Below, piece by piece: positions 1 to 9,524 of a stretch of 64,000 nt of DNA (positions within the stretch are counted from its first letter, which is position 1; each line of letters opens with the position of its first letter). The notes beneath the pieces were generated by a model, which did not search any database, was not told where the DNA came from, and saw only the letters and a program-made list of their open reading frames with translations. This stretch comes from Loktanella sp. M215 (GTDB lineage: Bacteria; Pseudomonadota; Alphaproteobacteria; Rhodobacterales; Rhodobacteraceae), in contig NZ_WMEA01000008.1 in NCBI RefSeq assembly GCF_021735925.1, forward strand, positions 1 through 64,000, given 5' to 3'. A program made the position numbers and the translations under genes.

Positions 1-930
1 ATCAGCCTGGTCAACGATATCCTTGATCTGGAAAAGATCAGCGCCGGCAAGATGGAGTTCAACATCAAGCGCCACGACGCCGCCGCTCTGGTCGCCGAAG
101 CGCTGGAAAACAACCGCCCGCTTCTGTTGCGCAACAAGCTGACGTTCCGGGTCGTGGACCGGTCCGACGGCGCCCAGATCCTCGTCGACTCCGACCGGAT
201 GGCGCAGGTCCTCAGCAATCTTCTGTCGAACGCCTGCAAGTTCGCCCCACCCCGCAGCGCGATCCTGGTCGAGATCCAGCGCAGCGACAACATGGTCCGT
301 TTCAACGTCACCGATCGTGGCCCCGGCGTGCCGGCCGCCTTTCGCAGCCGCATCTTCGGCGCCTTTTCGCAGGCGGACAGTTCGGACACCCGGCAGAAGG
401 GTGGCACCGGTCTGGGCCTGAACATCTCTCGTCAGATGGTCGAGAAGATGGGCGGAGAGATCGGCTTTGACAGCGAACCCGATGTGCGAACCACGTTCCA
501 TTTCACCTGCCCGCAGGCCGGCCTGCCGCAACCGCAACCGGACGTGCCACAGGCCACGACAGACGCGCAGTCCAAAAAGGCCGTTCTGCACCTGGAGGAT
601 GATGAAGATTTCGCGGAAGTCATCGTCTACGGTCTGTCGGATCTGGCTGACATCACCAAGGCCGCGACATTGTCAGAGGCGCGGCTGCGCATGACGGAAC
701 GGAATTATGACTTGATCCTGGTGGACTGGGTGCTGCGCGACGGGGACGTCTCCAGCCTGCTTGACGAACTTCTCATCGCACAACCCACCGCACGGATCGT
801 CGTCTTGTCCTCCTCGGACACGGCAAGGGCCGAAACACGCGTGGATCTGGCGATGACGAAATCCCGCGATGGCCTGCCCGGCATCGTCGCCAATCTCAAG
901 CAAGAGATGATGAAAACGGCCGCAGCCTGA
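1..930 (+). CDS. Histidine kinase with C-terminal receiver domain (5' end outside window)
   Basis: The reading frame is open from base 1, so the gene starts upstream; 309 residues are visible. The first residues (LVNDILDLEKISAGK) are the second helix of a HisKA dimerisation domain, so the phospho-accepting histidine lies just outside. A HATPase_c domain follows with an N box (NLLSNACKF), a G1 box (DRGPGVP) and a G2 box (GGTGLGL). From about visible residue 190 there is a receiver-like domain with the acidic pair in LEDDEDF, a phospho-acceptor Asp in LILVDW, Ser in VVLSSSD and Lys in MTKS. It is therefore a hybrid kinase. It is followed by a second kinase and a response regulator in the same direction, suggesting one signalling cluster. 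The stimulus is unknown. Confidence 0.88.
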   Translation: MSLVNDILDLEKISAGKMEFNIKRHDAAALVAEALENNRPLLLRNKLTFRVVDRSDGAQILVDSDRMAQVLSNLLSNACKFAPPRSAILVEIQRSDNMVRFNVTDRGPGVPAAFRSRIFGAFSQADSSDTRQKGGTGLGLNISRQMVEKMGGEIGFDSEPDVRTTFHFTCPQAGLPQPQPDVPQATTDAQSKKAVLHLEDDEDFAEVIVYGLSDLADITKAATLSEARLRMTERNYDLILVDWVLRDGDVSSLLDELLIAQPTARIVVLSSSDTARAETRVDLAMTKSRDGLPGIVANLKQEMMKTAAA

Positions 931-1079
931 CAAGATGGCCCCTGGCGGCACGGCCCTGCATTTCACTTCGCAGAGCCATAAACTTGCCTCAAACCGATTT
1001 TAATAAAAACATCAGAGTAAAAGTGGACGGCCTTGCAAACCGAACTCTTGTCAGACCTTTATCGCAGGACGACTTTTTT

Positions 1080-2723
1080 ATGCGAGCTTCTGTTTCATCA
1101 TCACGGTTCGCTCTGCGATCTGTCACAGCCGGCGCAGCCGGTGTGCTCATCTATAAAACGCAACCCTTCAGCCACCTCGACGCAACCTCTGCCAGCGTGA
1201 TCGCATTGACGGTCGGACTGGTTGGACTGGCCGCCGCCCCGCGCCGCGCCGCCGGACCCGCGACGGTCGTCGCAGCAAGCCCGGTGAAACAGGACGTCGC
1301 AGCGCTCGATATCCACGCCATCGTCATCAGGACCGACGAACAGGGTGAAATCCGCCACGTCAACGACCGCTTCCTCGCTCTGACCGGCTATGAACGTAAC
1401 GCAATCATCGGACGCCCGCTGGCGGTGCTGCATCACCCCAAGGACACCGAACCGCAGGCTCAGGCGGCAAAGGCCTTGGCCGCGGGCGACAGTTGGTCGG
1501 GCGAAACCCGGATTGTCGGCAAGGACGGCATCGTGCTGTGGACCCGTGCCACCGCCCTGCCCGATCTGGACGCCGACGGCCGGCGCTGCGGGACGTTGCG
1601 GGTTTATTCGGACATCAGCCGCCAAAAGGAATCACTGGCTGCCCGCATCGCCACCGCCAGCCTGAACCTGCTGACCGAACCGGTGTTCATGATCAGCACC
1701 GACAACTATGAACTGACCTTTGCCAACGATGCGGCCGCGAAGCTGTTCGACTGGAACCGCGACGACATGTCGGTGATCAACGTCAGATCCCTGCCCCTCG
1801 ATTGCGACCGTGCCGCCGTCGGCCGGCAGATCGCAGCATTGCTGGCCCACGAAATCAACAGCTTTACCTTCGAAGCGATGCACGATGACACGCCTTTCCG
1901 CGTCGACGTCCAGTTGGTCGAACACCCCGAGATCGGCGCGCGAGTCTATGTCGTCCTGCGCGATCAGGTGGCGATCAAGGCCGCCGGGCGCGCCAAGGAC
2001 GAGCTGGTCGCGACCGTCAGCCACGAATTGCGCACGCCGCTGACCTCGATCAAGGGGGCGCTTGGCCTGATCCGCTCCGGTGTTGCGGGCGATCTGACCG
2101 ACAAGATCCGCGACCTGCTGGACATTGCCTATCGCAACGCCGACCGACTGGTGTTGATCGTGAACGACATCCTCGATCTGGAAAAGCTGGCGGCCGGTCA
2201 GATGGACTATGACATGCGGCGGCAGGATCTGGTCCAGACAGTGAAAGAGTCGATTGCCGCGAACGAGGCCTTCGCCACCCGCTTTGGCGTCTCGATCCGG
2301 CTGATCGCCCCGGCTGCGCCGGCCATCGTCTGCTATGACAACGACCGCATCCATCAGGTGATGACGAACCTCATTTCAAACGCCTGCAAGTTCTCGGCCA
2401 CCGGGACCGAGATCGAGATCAGTATTGAATCCGTGGAACAGACGCTGCGCATCAGCGTGGCCGACAAGGGCATCGGCATCCCCGCCAGTGCGCTGGAACG
2501 AATCTTCGACCGCTTTACGCAGGTCGGCAAGACCAGCCGCGCCCGTCAGGGCGGCACCGGGCTGGGCCTGAGCATCGTCAAGGGCATCGTCGAAAGCCAC
2601 GGTGGAACTGTCGTCTTGTCCAGCGTCGAAGGTCAGGGCACTACTGTCACAATTACCCTGCAACGCGCATCTGACGCGGAACATCTCGCGGTCCCGCGCC
2701 GCGCCACCGGAGCTATGAGCTGA
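1080..2723 (+). CDS. PAS-domain sensor histidine kinase
   Basis: This 547-residue protein has hydrophobic N-terminal stretches (about residues 11-50), two PAS-like domains (about 75-185 and 200-310), a HisKA domain with phospho-acceptor His near residue 315 in VSHELRTPL, and a HATPase_c domain with NLISNACKF, DKGIGIP and GGTGLGL. I chose ATG at 1080, which has an AGGAC-like ribosome site; an in-frame TTG at 984 would add 32 residues but lacks one. Its catalytic half resembles that of the preceding kinase (shared LVNDILDLEK-type helix), so the two may be related by duplication. It ends one base before the start of the response regulator, a likely cognate partner. The ligand is not predictable. 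Confidence 0.88.
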   Translation: MRASVSSSRFALRSVTAGAAGVLIYKTQPFSHLDATSASVIALTVGLVGLAAAPRRAAGPATVVAASPVKQDVAALDIHAIVIRTDEQGEIRHVNDRFLALTGYERNAIIGRPLAVLHHPKDTEPQAQAAKALAAGDSWSGETRIVGKDGIVLWTRATALPDLDADGRRCGTLRVYSDISRQKESLAARIATASLNLLTEPVFMISTDNYELTFANDAAAKLFDWNRDDMSVINVRSLPLDCDRAAVGRQIAALLAHEINSFTFEAMHDDTPFRVDVQLVEHPEIGARVYVVLRDQVAIKAAGRAKDELVATVSHELRTPLTSIKGALGLIRSGVAGDLTDKIRDLLDIAYRNADRLVLIVNDILDLEKLAAGQMDYDMRRQDLVQTVKESIAANEAFATRFGVSIRLIAPAAPAIVCYDNDRIHQVMTNLISNACKFSATGTEIEISIESVEQTLRISVADKGIGIPASALERIFDRFTQVGKTSRARQGGTGLGLSIVKGIVESHGGTVVLSSVEGQGTTVTITLQRASDAEHLAVPRRATGAMS

Positions 2724-2724
2724 C

Positions 2725-3108
2725 ATGTCCCCTGCCCCGATCCGCCTTCTGCACGTTGAAGATGACCTCGACATCCTTGAAATCGCCTCCATGTCGCTTG
2801 AAATGGCGGGCGGTTTCGACGTCAGGCAATGCGAAAACGCCGCCGAAGCGCTGCGCGTCGCGCCAAACTTCAAGCCCGATGTCATGCTGTTCGACATGAT
2901 GCTGCCTGAAATGAGCGGCACGCAACTGCTGTCCGCGATCCGTCTCGTGCCCGGCTTTGCCGACATCCCCGTCATCTTCATGACCGCGCGCGCGCAGCCG
3001 CACGAGCGGCGCGACCTGATCGACCGGGGCGCGGTCGAGGTGATCGTGAAACCCTTCGATCCGGTCAAGCTGGGCGATCAGATCCGGGACATCCTCGCCA
3101 CCTGCTGA
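2725..3108 (+). CDS. Single-domain response regulator (CheY-like)
   Basis: A 127-residue stand-alone receiver domain. The acidic pocket is in HVEDDLD, the phospho-acceptor Asp is in DVMLFDMMLPEMSG, the conserved Thr is in VIFMTA and the Lys is in VIVKPFDP. No output domain follows, so it probably acts as a phosphorelay carrier or through protein contacts. It starts one base after the kinase stop and is almost certainly co-transcribed with it. The ORF closes at 3108, about 180 bases before feoA. Confidence 0.9.
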   Translation: MSPAPIRLLHVEDDLDILEIASMSLEMAGGFDVRQCENAAEALRVAPNFKPDVMLFDMMLPEMSGTQLLSAIRLVPGFADIPVIFMTARAQPHERRDLIDRGAVEVIVKPFDPVKLGDQIRDILATC

Positions 3109-3287
3109 CCACGGCTGTCCCTGCCGCACGGCCCCATCGACCGTCGCCATCCTGACGCCACGCAATCCAAGAATTTCAGTCGGGATTATATCTTGACTGT
3201 TTTACTTTGGGGGGCGTAGACAAGGCGTGCCGACGAGATGAACCCCGCCGTGCTTTGGCCACATCCGGCCCCAGGGACACCTTCGTC

Positions 3288-3569
3288 ATGGCCCACGACC
3301 TGCCGCATTCGTCCACGTTGCCCCAGTTTCTGGGTGCCGCGTCCAAAGGCTACGCCGGGCAGGTGCAGGCCATTGCGGTCGCTGACCTGCGGTCCAGCCT
3401 GTCGGCCACGGAAATGGAGCGGCGTCTGATCGAGCTGGGCTTCGTCGAAGGCGCGCGGGTCCAGATCCTGCATCAGGGCCTGTTCGGACGCGACCCGATC
3501 GCCGTGCGCGTCAACGGGTCCACCGTGGCCCTGCGCCGCCGCGAGGCGATGGCCATTCAGGTCGCATAG
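3288..3569 (+). CDS. feoA: Ferrous iron transport protein A (FeoA)
   Basis: This 93-residue protein carries one FeoA/SH3-like domain. The recognisable part includes MERRLIELGFVEGARV, followed by the short beta strands FGRDPIAVRVNGSTVALRR. FeoA proteins are small cytoplasmic partners that support the FeoB transporter. ATG at 3288 gives a normal family length and has AGGGA about ten bases upstream; a TTG at 3207 would add 27 residues without family similarity. feoB begins 22 bases after the stop, so the two form an operon. The 180 bases upstream presumably hold the promoter; I could not identify a convincing Fur or Irr site. Confidence 0.9.
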   Translation: MAHDLPHSSTLPQFLGAASKGYAGQVQAIAVADLRSSLSATEMERRLIELGFVEGARVQILHQGLFGRDPIAVRVNGSTVALRRREAMAIQVA

Positions 3570-3591
3570 AACTCAATCGGGACCTTTTCCC

Positions 3592-5466
3592 ATGGCGGAC
3601 GGCTCACCCCCCCATGACCTGCGCTTTGCCATTGTCGGCGCGCCGAACTGCGGCAAGACCGCTGTCTTCAACGCCCTGACCGGCGGCCGGCAGAAGGTCG
3701 GCAACTACGCCGGCGTCACGGTCGAGCGCAAATCAGGCAAGGCCCACACACCCGCCGGGCGCACGCTGAACATCATCGACCTGCCCGGCACCTATTCCCT
3801 GCGCGCCCGCAGCCCGGACGAGGAAGCCACCCGCGACGTCGTCCTCGGCACCCACCCGGGCGAGGCCGCACCGGACCTGCTGCTGGTCGTGGCCGACGCG
3901 ACCTCGCCCCGGTCCGGCCTGCGTCTGGTGATGGAACTGCGTCAGGTCGGGCGGCCCATGATCCTTGTCATGAATATGATCGACATCGCCCGGCACCGGG
4001 GAATCACCGTCGATCTGGACCGGCTCAGCCGCGATCTTGGGATTCCTGTCGTCGCCTCGACTGCCGTGCGGCGCGGCGGGCAGGACGATCTGTGGCAGGC
4101 GCTGGATGCCGCCGTCGCCGCCGGCATCGCCCCCGCGCAGGACAACCGCTGGACCCCGCCCACCGCCGCCGATCTGCGCCAGTCCCAGCGGGCCGCGGAC
4201 GCCCTGATCGCCGCCGCCGTGATCCAGCCGGACAAGCCCGATACCGTGACCAACCGCATCGACGGCGTGCTGCTGCACCCGGTCTGGGGGCTGGTGATCC
4301 TGCTGGCGCTGCTGTTCGTCATGTTTCAGGCCGTCTTCAGCTGGGCCACGCCCGCGATGGACGCGATCGCCTGGGTCTTCGCGCACATCAGCCTTCTGAT
4401 CGGTCAGATCCTGCCACCGGGCCTTGTCCAAAGCTTCCTGCGTGACGGCGTGATCTCTGGCGTCGGCGGTGTCCTCGTGTTCCTGCCGCAGATTCTGATC
4501 CTGTTCCTCTTCATCCTCCTGCTCGAGGATCTCGGTTACATGGCGCGCGCCGCCTTCCTGATGGACCGGATCATGGGCGGCGCGGGCCTGCATGGCCGCG
4601 CGTTCATCCCACTGCTGTCCAGTTTCGCTTGCGCCATTCCCGGCATCATGGCCGCGCGCGTCATCGACAACCGCCGCGACCGGCTGACGACGATCCTCGT
4701 CGCACCGCTCATCACCTGTTCGGCGCGCATCCCGGTCTATACCCTCATCATCTCGGCCTTCGTCCCCGCGCGGCAGGTCGCGGGCGTGTTCAACCTGCAA
4801 GGCCTCGTGATGTTCGGCCTCTACGCTGCCGGGATCATGGCCGCCCTTGGGGCTGCGGCAGTGGCAAAGTTCGTGTTCTGGCGCGAACAACTCTCGCCGC
4901 CCTTCATGCTGGAACTGCCTGATTACAAGATGCCCCGCGCCCGCGACGTGGGCCGCGGCCTGATGACCCGCGCGCGGATCTTCATCAAGCGGGCGGGCAC
5001 GACGATCTTTTCGATGACGGTCCTGATCTGGGTGCTGGCGACCTTTCCCCGCCCGCCCGCAGGCGCCACCGAACCCGGCATCTTCTACAGTTTTGCCGCC
5101 ATGATAGGCCACCTGATCGAACCCGTGCTGGCCCCCATCGGGTTCAACTGGCAGATCAGCGTCGCCCTGATCCCCGGCATGGCCGCGAGAGAGGTCGCTG
5201 TCTCGGCCCTTGGCACCGTCTATGCCATCCAGGGCGACAACGGCCTGATCGGCCAGACCCTCGCCAACAGCTGGAGCCTTGCAACAGCCCTGTCGTTCCT
5301 CGTGTGGTACATCTTCGCGCCGCAATGCGCCTCGACCCTCGCCGTGATCCGGCGCGAGACGGGCGGCTGGACGTGGATGTGGGTGACCTTCGGCTACATG
5401 CTGGGGCTGGCCTATCTGGCGTCGTTCCTCACCTACCAGATCGCCGTCATTCTTGGCGCAGGTTAA
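3592..5466 (+). CDS. feoB: Ferrous iron transporter FeoB
   Basis: A 624-residue inner-membrane Fe(II) transporter. The N-terminal G domain has G1 GAPNCGKT, G3 DLPGTYS and G4 NMID, and a membrane region with repeated gate segments fills residues from about 225 to the end. At 624 residues it is shorter than many FeoB proteins (about 700-770), the saving being mainly in the linker after the G domain. It follows feoA directly. The caa3 oxidase operon starts 115 bases downstream on the same strand; linking iron supply to haem-copper oxidase assembly is an inference from position only. Confidence 0.95.
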   Translation: MADGSPPHDLRFAIVGAPNCGKTAVFNALTGGRQKVGNYAGVTVERKSGKAHTPAGRTLNIIDLPGTYSLRARSPDEEATRDVVLGTHPGEAAPDLLLVVADATSPRSGLRLVMELRQVGRPMILVMNMIDIARHRGITVDLDRLSRDLGIPVVASTAVRRGGQDDLWQALDAAVAAGIAPAQDNRWTPPTAADLRQSQRAADALIAAAVIQPDKPDTVTNRIDGVLLHPVWGLVILLALLFVMFQAVFSWATPAMDAIAWVFAHISLLIGQILPPGLVQSFLRDGVISGVGGVLVFLPQILILFLFILLLEDLGYMARAAFLMDRIMGGAGLHGRAFIPLLSSFACAIPGIMAARVIDNRRDRLTTILVAPLITCSARIPVYTLIISAFVPARQVAGVFNLQGLVMFGLYAAGIMAALGAAAVAKFVFWREQLSPPFMLELPDYKMPRARDVGRGLMTRARIFIKRAGTTIFSMTVLIWVLATFPRPPAGATEPGIFYSFAAMIGHLIEPVLAPIGFNWQISVALIPGMAAREVAVSALGTVYAIQGDNGLIGQTLANSWSLATALSFLVWYIFAPQCASTLAVIRRETGGWTWMWVTFGYMLGLAYLASFLTYQIAVILGAG

Positions 5467-5581
5467 GGCCCGGACAGAAAACTGCGCCGCCCCTCTGGAC
5501 GGCATCCGGCGGTCGTCTAGTTTGCTGAGGTAACGCGACCGGGTCCACCGGGACGATAGGCCACCGGGGACTCAGCACTTC

Positions 5582-6562
5582 ATGACATTCAAACCGTTCG
5601 CCGCCCCGACCGCGCTGCTGGCCCTTGGCGCCTGCGTCGGACGGCAATCGGTCCTTGATCCGGCCGGGCGCGATGCGAACACGCTGCTGACGCTTTTCGC
5701 CGTCATGCTGGCCGGGTTGATCGTGCTGTGGCTGGCGGTGAACGGCATGATGCTGTTCTTCAACAAGATCAGCACGCGCCACTATGACGAATCCACCGCC
5801 CGCAAGCTGATCGTCGGCGGCGGCATCGTATTGCCGACGCTGGTGATCGCCGCCCTGCTTGCCTGGGGCCTGTCGATCATGCCCGACCAGCGCGCCCCCG
5901 GCGACGGGTTGCGGATCAAGGTCACCGGCGAACAATGGTGGTGGCGTGTCGAATACTGGCCCGAAGGCGCCGCCACGCCCATCGTCGCCGCCAACGAAAT
6001 CCGCCTGCCCGTGGACGCGCGGACCGAATTCAACCTGACCAGCGCCTACGTCATCCACTCCTTCTGGATCCCCGCCCTGGGGGGCAAGATGGACATGTTC
6101 CCGGGCCGCGAGACGATGATCTCTCTGGAACCGACCGAGGCCGGCACCTTCCGCGGCCAATGCGCCGAATTCTGCGGCGCGTCCCACGCCCAGATGGCGT
6201 TCGATGTCGTGACCCTGCCGCAGGACGACTTCGACGTCTGGCTCGCGGCAGAGGCCGCCCCGGCCATGGCAACCGACGGTGCACAAGCGCAGCGCGGGGC
6301 CGAGGTCTTCCTCGCGGAAGGCTGCGGTGCCTGTCACGCGGTCCGTGGCACCGAGGCCGTGGGTCAGGTCGGCCCGGACCTGACCCATGTCGGCAGCCGC
6401 AAAAGCCTCGGCGCCGGGGTGCTGGAACCCACCATCGCGAATATCGCCGACTGGATTGCCCATACGGACGACCTGAAGCCCGAGGTGGAAATGCCCGCCT
6501 ATACTGACATGCCCGAGGACGACCTGATGGCGCTGGCGACTTACCTGAAGGGCCTGAAATGA
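5582..6562 (+). CDS. coxB: Cytochrome c oxidase subunit II with fused cytochrome c (caa3 type)
   Basis: This 326-residue protein begins with a lipoprotein signal ending in LALGAC, so the mature N-terminus is probably lipidated Cys. Two transmembrane helices follow (about residues 34-60 and 78-98). The periplasmic cupredoxin domain carries the CuA ligands in CAEFCGASHAQM. From about residue 235 a cytochrome c domain is attached, with haem site CGACH and a likely Met ligand in VEMPAYTDMP. The subunit accepts electrons and passes them to the catalytic subunit. Its stop overlaps the next start by four bases (ATGA), so translation is coupled. Confidence 0.95.
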   Translation: MTFKPFAAPTALLALGACVGRQSVLDPAGRDANTLLTLFAVMLAGLIVLWLAVNGMMLFFNKISTRHYDESTARKLIVGGGIVLPTLVIAALLAWGLSIMPDQRAPGDGLRIKVTGEQWWWRVEYWPEGAATPIVAANEIRLPVDARTEFNLTSAYVIHSFWIPALGGKMDMFPGRETMISLEPTEAGTFRGQCAEFCGASHAQMAFDVVTLPQDDFDVWLAAEAAPAMATDGAQAQRGAEVFLAEGCGACHAVRGTEAVGQVGPDLTHVGSRKSLGAGVLEPTIANIADWIAHTDDLKPEVEMPAYTDMPEDDLMALATYLKGLK

Positions 6563-9129
6563 AATACTCCGGCACCCACCGCCCGCAGCCCGAAGGCATC
6601 TGGCCCCCGACCGAGGACATGCTGGCCGCCCCCGTCGATCGCGCGGAACAGGCCAAGCGCGAGGACCGTCTGCGCAGGGCCTGGGATGAACCCACCGGCA
6701 TCGCCTACTGGACTGCCGTCAACAACGACAAGGTCGGCGCGTGGTATTCGCTGACCGCGCTCTTCTTCATGCTCTGCGCCGGGGTCTTGGCGCTGCTGAT
6801 GCGGGTGCAGCTGGCGGTGCCGGACAACCAGTTCCTTGACGCGGACCGGTTCAACCAGTTCTTCACGATGCACGGCTCCGCGATGATGTTCCTCTTCGCC
6901 GTCCCGATGTTCGAGGCGATCTCGATCCTCGTCCTGCCCGCCTTCCTCGGCGCGCGGGACATGCCATTTCCGCGCCTTTCGGCCTACGGCTACTGGTGCT
7001 TCCTGATCGGCGGCGTGTTCGTCATGGGGTCAGTGCTGTTCGACAGCGGCCCGCGCGGCGGCTGGTTCATGTATCCGCCCCTGTCCACGATGGACGAAGG
7101 GGTGGGCGCGGACATCTGGCTGCTGGGGTTGTCGTTCATTGAGGTCGCCTCCATAGCCGCCGCCGTCGAACTGATCGTCGGCGTCCTGAAATGCCGCCCG
7201 CCCGGCATGCGCGTCAACCTGATGCCGCTTTACGCGTGGTATGTGCTGGTCGTCGGCGGCATGATCCTCTTCGCCTTCCCGCCCCTGATCGCCGGTGATT
7301 TCCTGTTCGAGATGGAGCGCAGCTTCGACTGGCCCTTCTTCGACCCCACCCGCGGCGGCGATCCGATGCTGTGGCAGCACCTGTTCTGGATCTTCGGCCA
7401 TCCAGAGGTCTACATCATCTTCCTCCCCTCCATCGCCATCGCGGCGATGGTGGTGCCGACGGTCGCGCAGCGTCCCATCGTCGGCTATTCCTGGATCGTG
7501 TTGTCAGCGGTCGGCGTCGGCTTTCTAAGCTTCGGCCTCTGGGTCCACCACATGTTCACGACAGGCCTGCCCACCATCTCGCTCGGCTTCTTTTCCGCCG
7601 CGTCAGAGGCGGTGGTGATCCCCACCGGCATCCAGATCTTCGTCTTTGCCGCCACCTTGATGGTCGGCAAGGTCAAGAAATCCCTGCCGATGCTCTGGAT
7701 CGCGGGCGCGCTTGCGATCTTCACGCTCGGCGGCCTGACCGGCGTCATGCTGGCGATCGCGCCCTTCAACTGGGCCGTCCACGACACCTATTTCGTCGTC
7801 GCGCACCTGCATTACACCCTCTTCGGCGGCATGATCTTTCCGGTGATGGCGGGGGTCTATTACTTCTATCCCTTCATCCGGAAGGGCAAGATGATGTCAG
7901 AGACGCTGGGCCGCTGGTCGTTCTGGCTGATCTTCACAGGCTTCAACGCCGCCTTCCTGCCGATGCACTATACCGGCATGATGGGCATGCCGCGCCGGGT
8001 CTATACCTATGGCGAAAGCATGGACTGGGGCTGGCTGAACATGCTGTCCACGGTCGCCAGCTTCGTCATCGCGGCAGGCTTCGTGGTCTTCGTCGTCGAC
8101 CTGTTGCGCCCTAAAAAGGATTTCGAGGGCCGCCAGCGCAACCCATGGAACGCGGGCACGCTGGAATGGGCACACGACATCCCGGAGGAGAACTGGGGCA
8201 CCCGCACGATCCCCTACATCACCACGCGCTATCCCCTGTGGCAGCAGCCGCAGCTGGTGGAACGGTTGGACGCGGGCCGCTTCTACCTCGGCGACACCGA
8301 ATTCGGCCATCGAGAGACGCTGGTGACCTCCGTTCTGGACGCCAAACCGCTGCACATCCAGCGCGTGACCGGACCGTCTTACATCACGATGCTGGCGGCG
8401 GCCTTCACCGGCGGCGCCTTCATCTTTCCGACGTTCCACATCTACGTACCCGCGATCATCTGCGGTGCCTTCGCGATTGTCTGCGTGCTCTACTGGCTCT
8501 GGACCTCCACCGCGATCATCCCCGACGCGCCCATGGGCGATGTCGGGCTGGATTTGAAGCTGCCGCGCTACGCCTCCGGCTCTGACGCGCCGGGCTGGTG
8601 GGCGGTCTGGATCACGATGTTGGGGGATGCGACGGCCTTCGCCTCGCTGGTGTTCGGCTTCTTCTTCTACTGGACCGCCAGCGATAACTTCCCACCCCAG
8701 GGCGCCACCCATGCCAACGGCACGATGGTCGCCGCCTTCGCCGTGCTGCTGTCCTTGTCATGGGTCGCGACCCGGGTCGCCCGCGGCGTGCACCGGGACG
8801 GCAACGTCACCCTTGGCCGCCTCCTGATGGCTGCCAGCATCGCGCTGACGCTGGCGGGCGGGGCTGCGGTCTACGGCGCGGTCAGCGCCCTCAACCCCAC
8901 AGAGCATGTCTATCCCGCCCTGATCTGCGGTCTGGCCGTCTGGCTTGGCGCGCATCTGATGCTGGGCGTGATCGGTCAGGGCTACTGCCTCGCGCGGTCG
9001 CTGGCAGGCAAGATGACGCCGCTTTACGATGCGGACCTGCAGAACGTCACCCTGCTCTGGCACTTCATCGCGCTGCAATCGCTGGTGACGGCGGCGGTGA
9101 TCGGCCTGCTGCCGGGGTGGATGTCATGA
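6559..9129 (+). CDS. ctaD: Fused cytochrome c oxidase subunit I + III
   Basis: At 856 residues this is a subunit I joined to a subunit III. The subunit I part (about residues 1-560) holds a haem a ligand in MHGSAMMF, the CuB His with its cross-linked Tyr in GHPEVYI, the CuB pair in WVHHM, and the haem ligands in HDTYFVVAHLHYTLFGG. A linker leads to a subunit III-like region (about 650-856) with GWWAVWITMLGDATAF and the terminal helix LWHFIALQSLV. It reduces oxygen at the inner membrane and pumps protons. Such fusions are known among caa3-type oxidases. It lies between subunit II and two small membrane proteins in a run of ATGA overlaps. Confidence 0.94.
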   Translation: MKYSGTHRPQPEGIWPPTEDMLAAPVDRAEQAKREDRLRRAWDEPTGIAYWTAVNNDKVGAWYSLTALFFMLCAGVLALLMRVQLAVPDNQFLDADRFNQFFTMHGSAMMFLFAVPMFEAISILVLPAFLGARDMPFPRLSAYGYWCFLIGGVFVMGSVLFDSGPRGGWFMYPPLSTMDEGVGADIWLLGLSFIEVASIAAAVELIVGVLKCRPPGMRVNLMPLYAWYVLVVGGMILFAFPPLIAGDFLFEMERSFDWPFFDPTRGGDPMLWQHLFWIFGHPEVYIIFLPSIAIAAMVVPTVAQRPIVGYSWIVLSAVGVGFLSFGLWVHHMFTTGLPTISLGFFSAASEAVVIPTGIQIFVFAATLMVGKVKKSLPMLWIAGALAIFTLGGLTGVMLAIAPFNWAVHDTYFVVAHLHYTLFGGMIFPVMAGVYYFYPFIRKGKMMSETLGRWSFWLIFTGFNAAFLPMHYTGMMGMPRRVYTYGESMDWGWLNMLSTVASFVIAAGFVVFVVDLLRPKKDFEGRQRNPWNAGTLEWAHDIPEENWGTRTIPYITTRYPLWQQPQLVERLDAGRFYLGDTEFGHRETLVTSVLDAKPLHIQRVTGPSYITMLAAAFTGGAFIFPTFHIYVPAIICGAFAIVCVLYWLWTSTAIIPDAPMGDVGLDLKLPRYASGSDAPGWWAVWITMLGDATAFASLVFGFFFYWTASDNFPPQGATHANGTMVAAFAVLLSLSWVATRVARGVHRDGNVTLGRLLMAASIALTLAGGAAVYGAVSALNPTEHVYPALICGLAVWLGAHLMLGVIGQGYCLARSLAGKMTPLYDADLQNVTLLWHFIALQSLVTAAVIGLLPGWMS

Positions 9130-9524
9130 AGGTCCAAAGCCGTAGCGAGTTCGGCACCGGCGTCGGCACCCTGCTGAAGATCACCCTCGCGCCGACGATC
9201 TGGGCGTTCCACTTCGTCATTTGCTACGCCGCCACCGCCGTCTGGTGCACCAAGCTGACCGCATCGGGCGATACCGTCACGCTCCAGACCTGGTTGATCG
9301 GCGTCACTGTCGCGGCGCTGGCGGGCATCCTGCTCTGCGGCATCACCGGCTGGCGCGCCTGGCACAAGGGCGGCTACGGAGAGGATGGCCACACCCCTGG
9401 CATCGGCGACACCGAAAGCCGCCAGCGCTTCCTCGGCCACGCCAGCGTCCTGCTCAGCGTCGTGTCCTTCATCGGAGTGATCTTCGTCATCGCCCCCGTC
9501 CTGCTGATCGGCACCTGCGCATGA
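9126..9524 (+). CDS. Small membrane protein of the caa3 oxidase operon
   Basis: A 132-residue protein with three predicted membrane helices (about residues 15-40, 52-75 and 105-128) separated by short charged loops. It starts at an ATG overlapping the subunit I/III stop and ends in an ATGA overlap with the ctaG-like gene, so it is fixed in the oxidase operon. I recognise no catalytic motif or metal-binding set. Similar unnamed proteins accompany caa3 oxidase genes in alphaproteobacteria, and a role as accessory subunit or assembly helper is inferred from position. An in-frame upstream extension to 8760 lies inside the oxidase gene and is not credible. Confidence 0.75.
   Translation: MKVQSRSEFGTGVGTLLKITLAPTIWAFHFVICYAATAVWCTKLTASGDTVTLQTWLIGVTVAALAGILLCGITGWRAWHKGGYGEDGHTPGIGDTESRQRFLGHASVLLSVVSFIGVIFVIAPVLLIGTCA

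Noticed and set aside
3733..5505. Long minus-strand open frame opposite feoB
   Set aside because: It mirrors the codon pattern of the high-GC sense gene, is rich in Arg, Gly and Gln/Asp typical of shadow frames, and has no recognisable domain.
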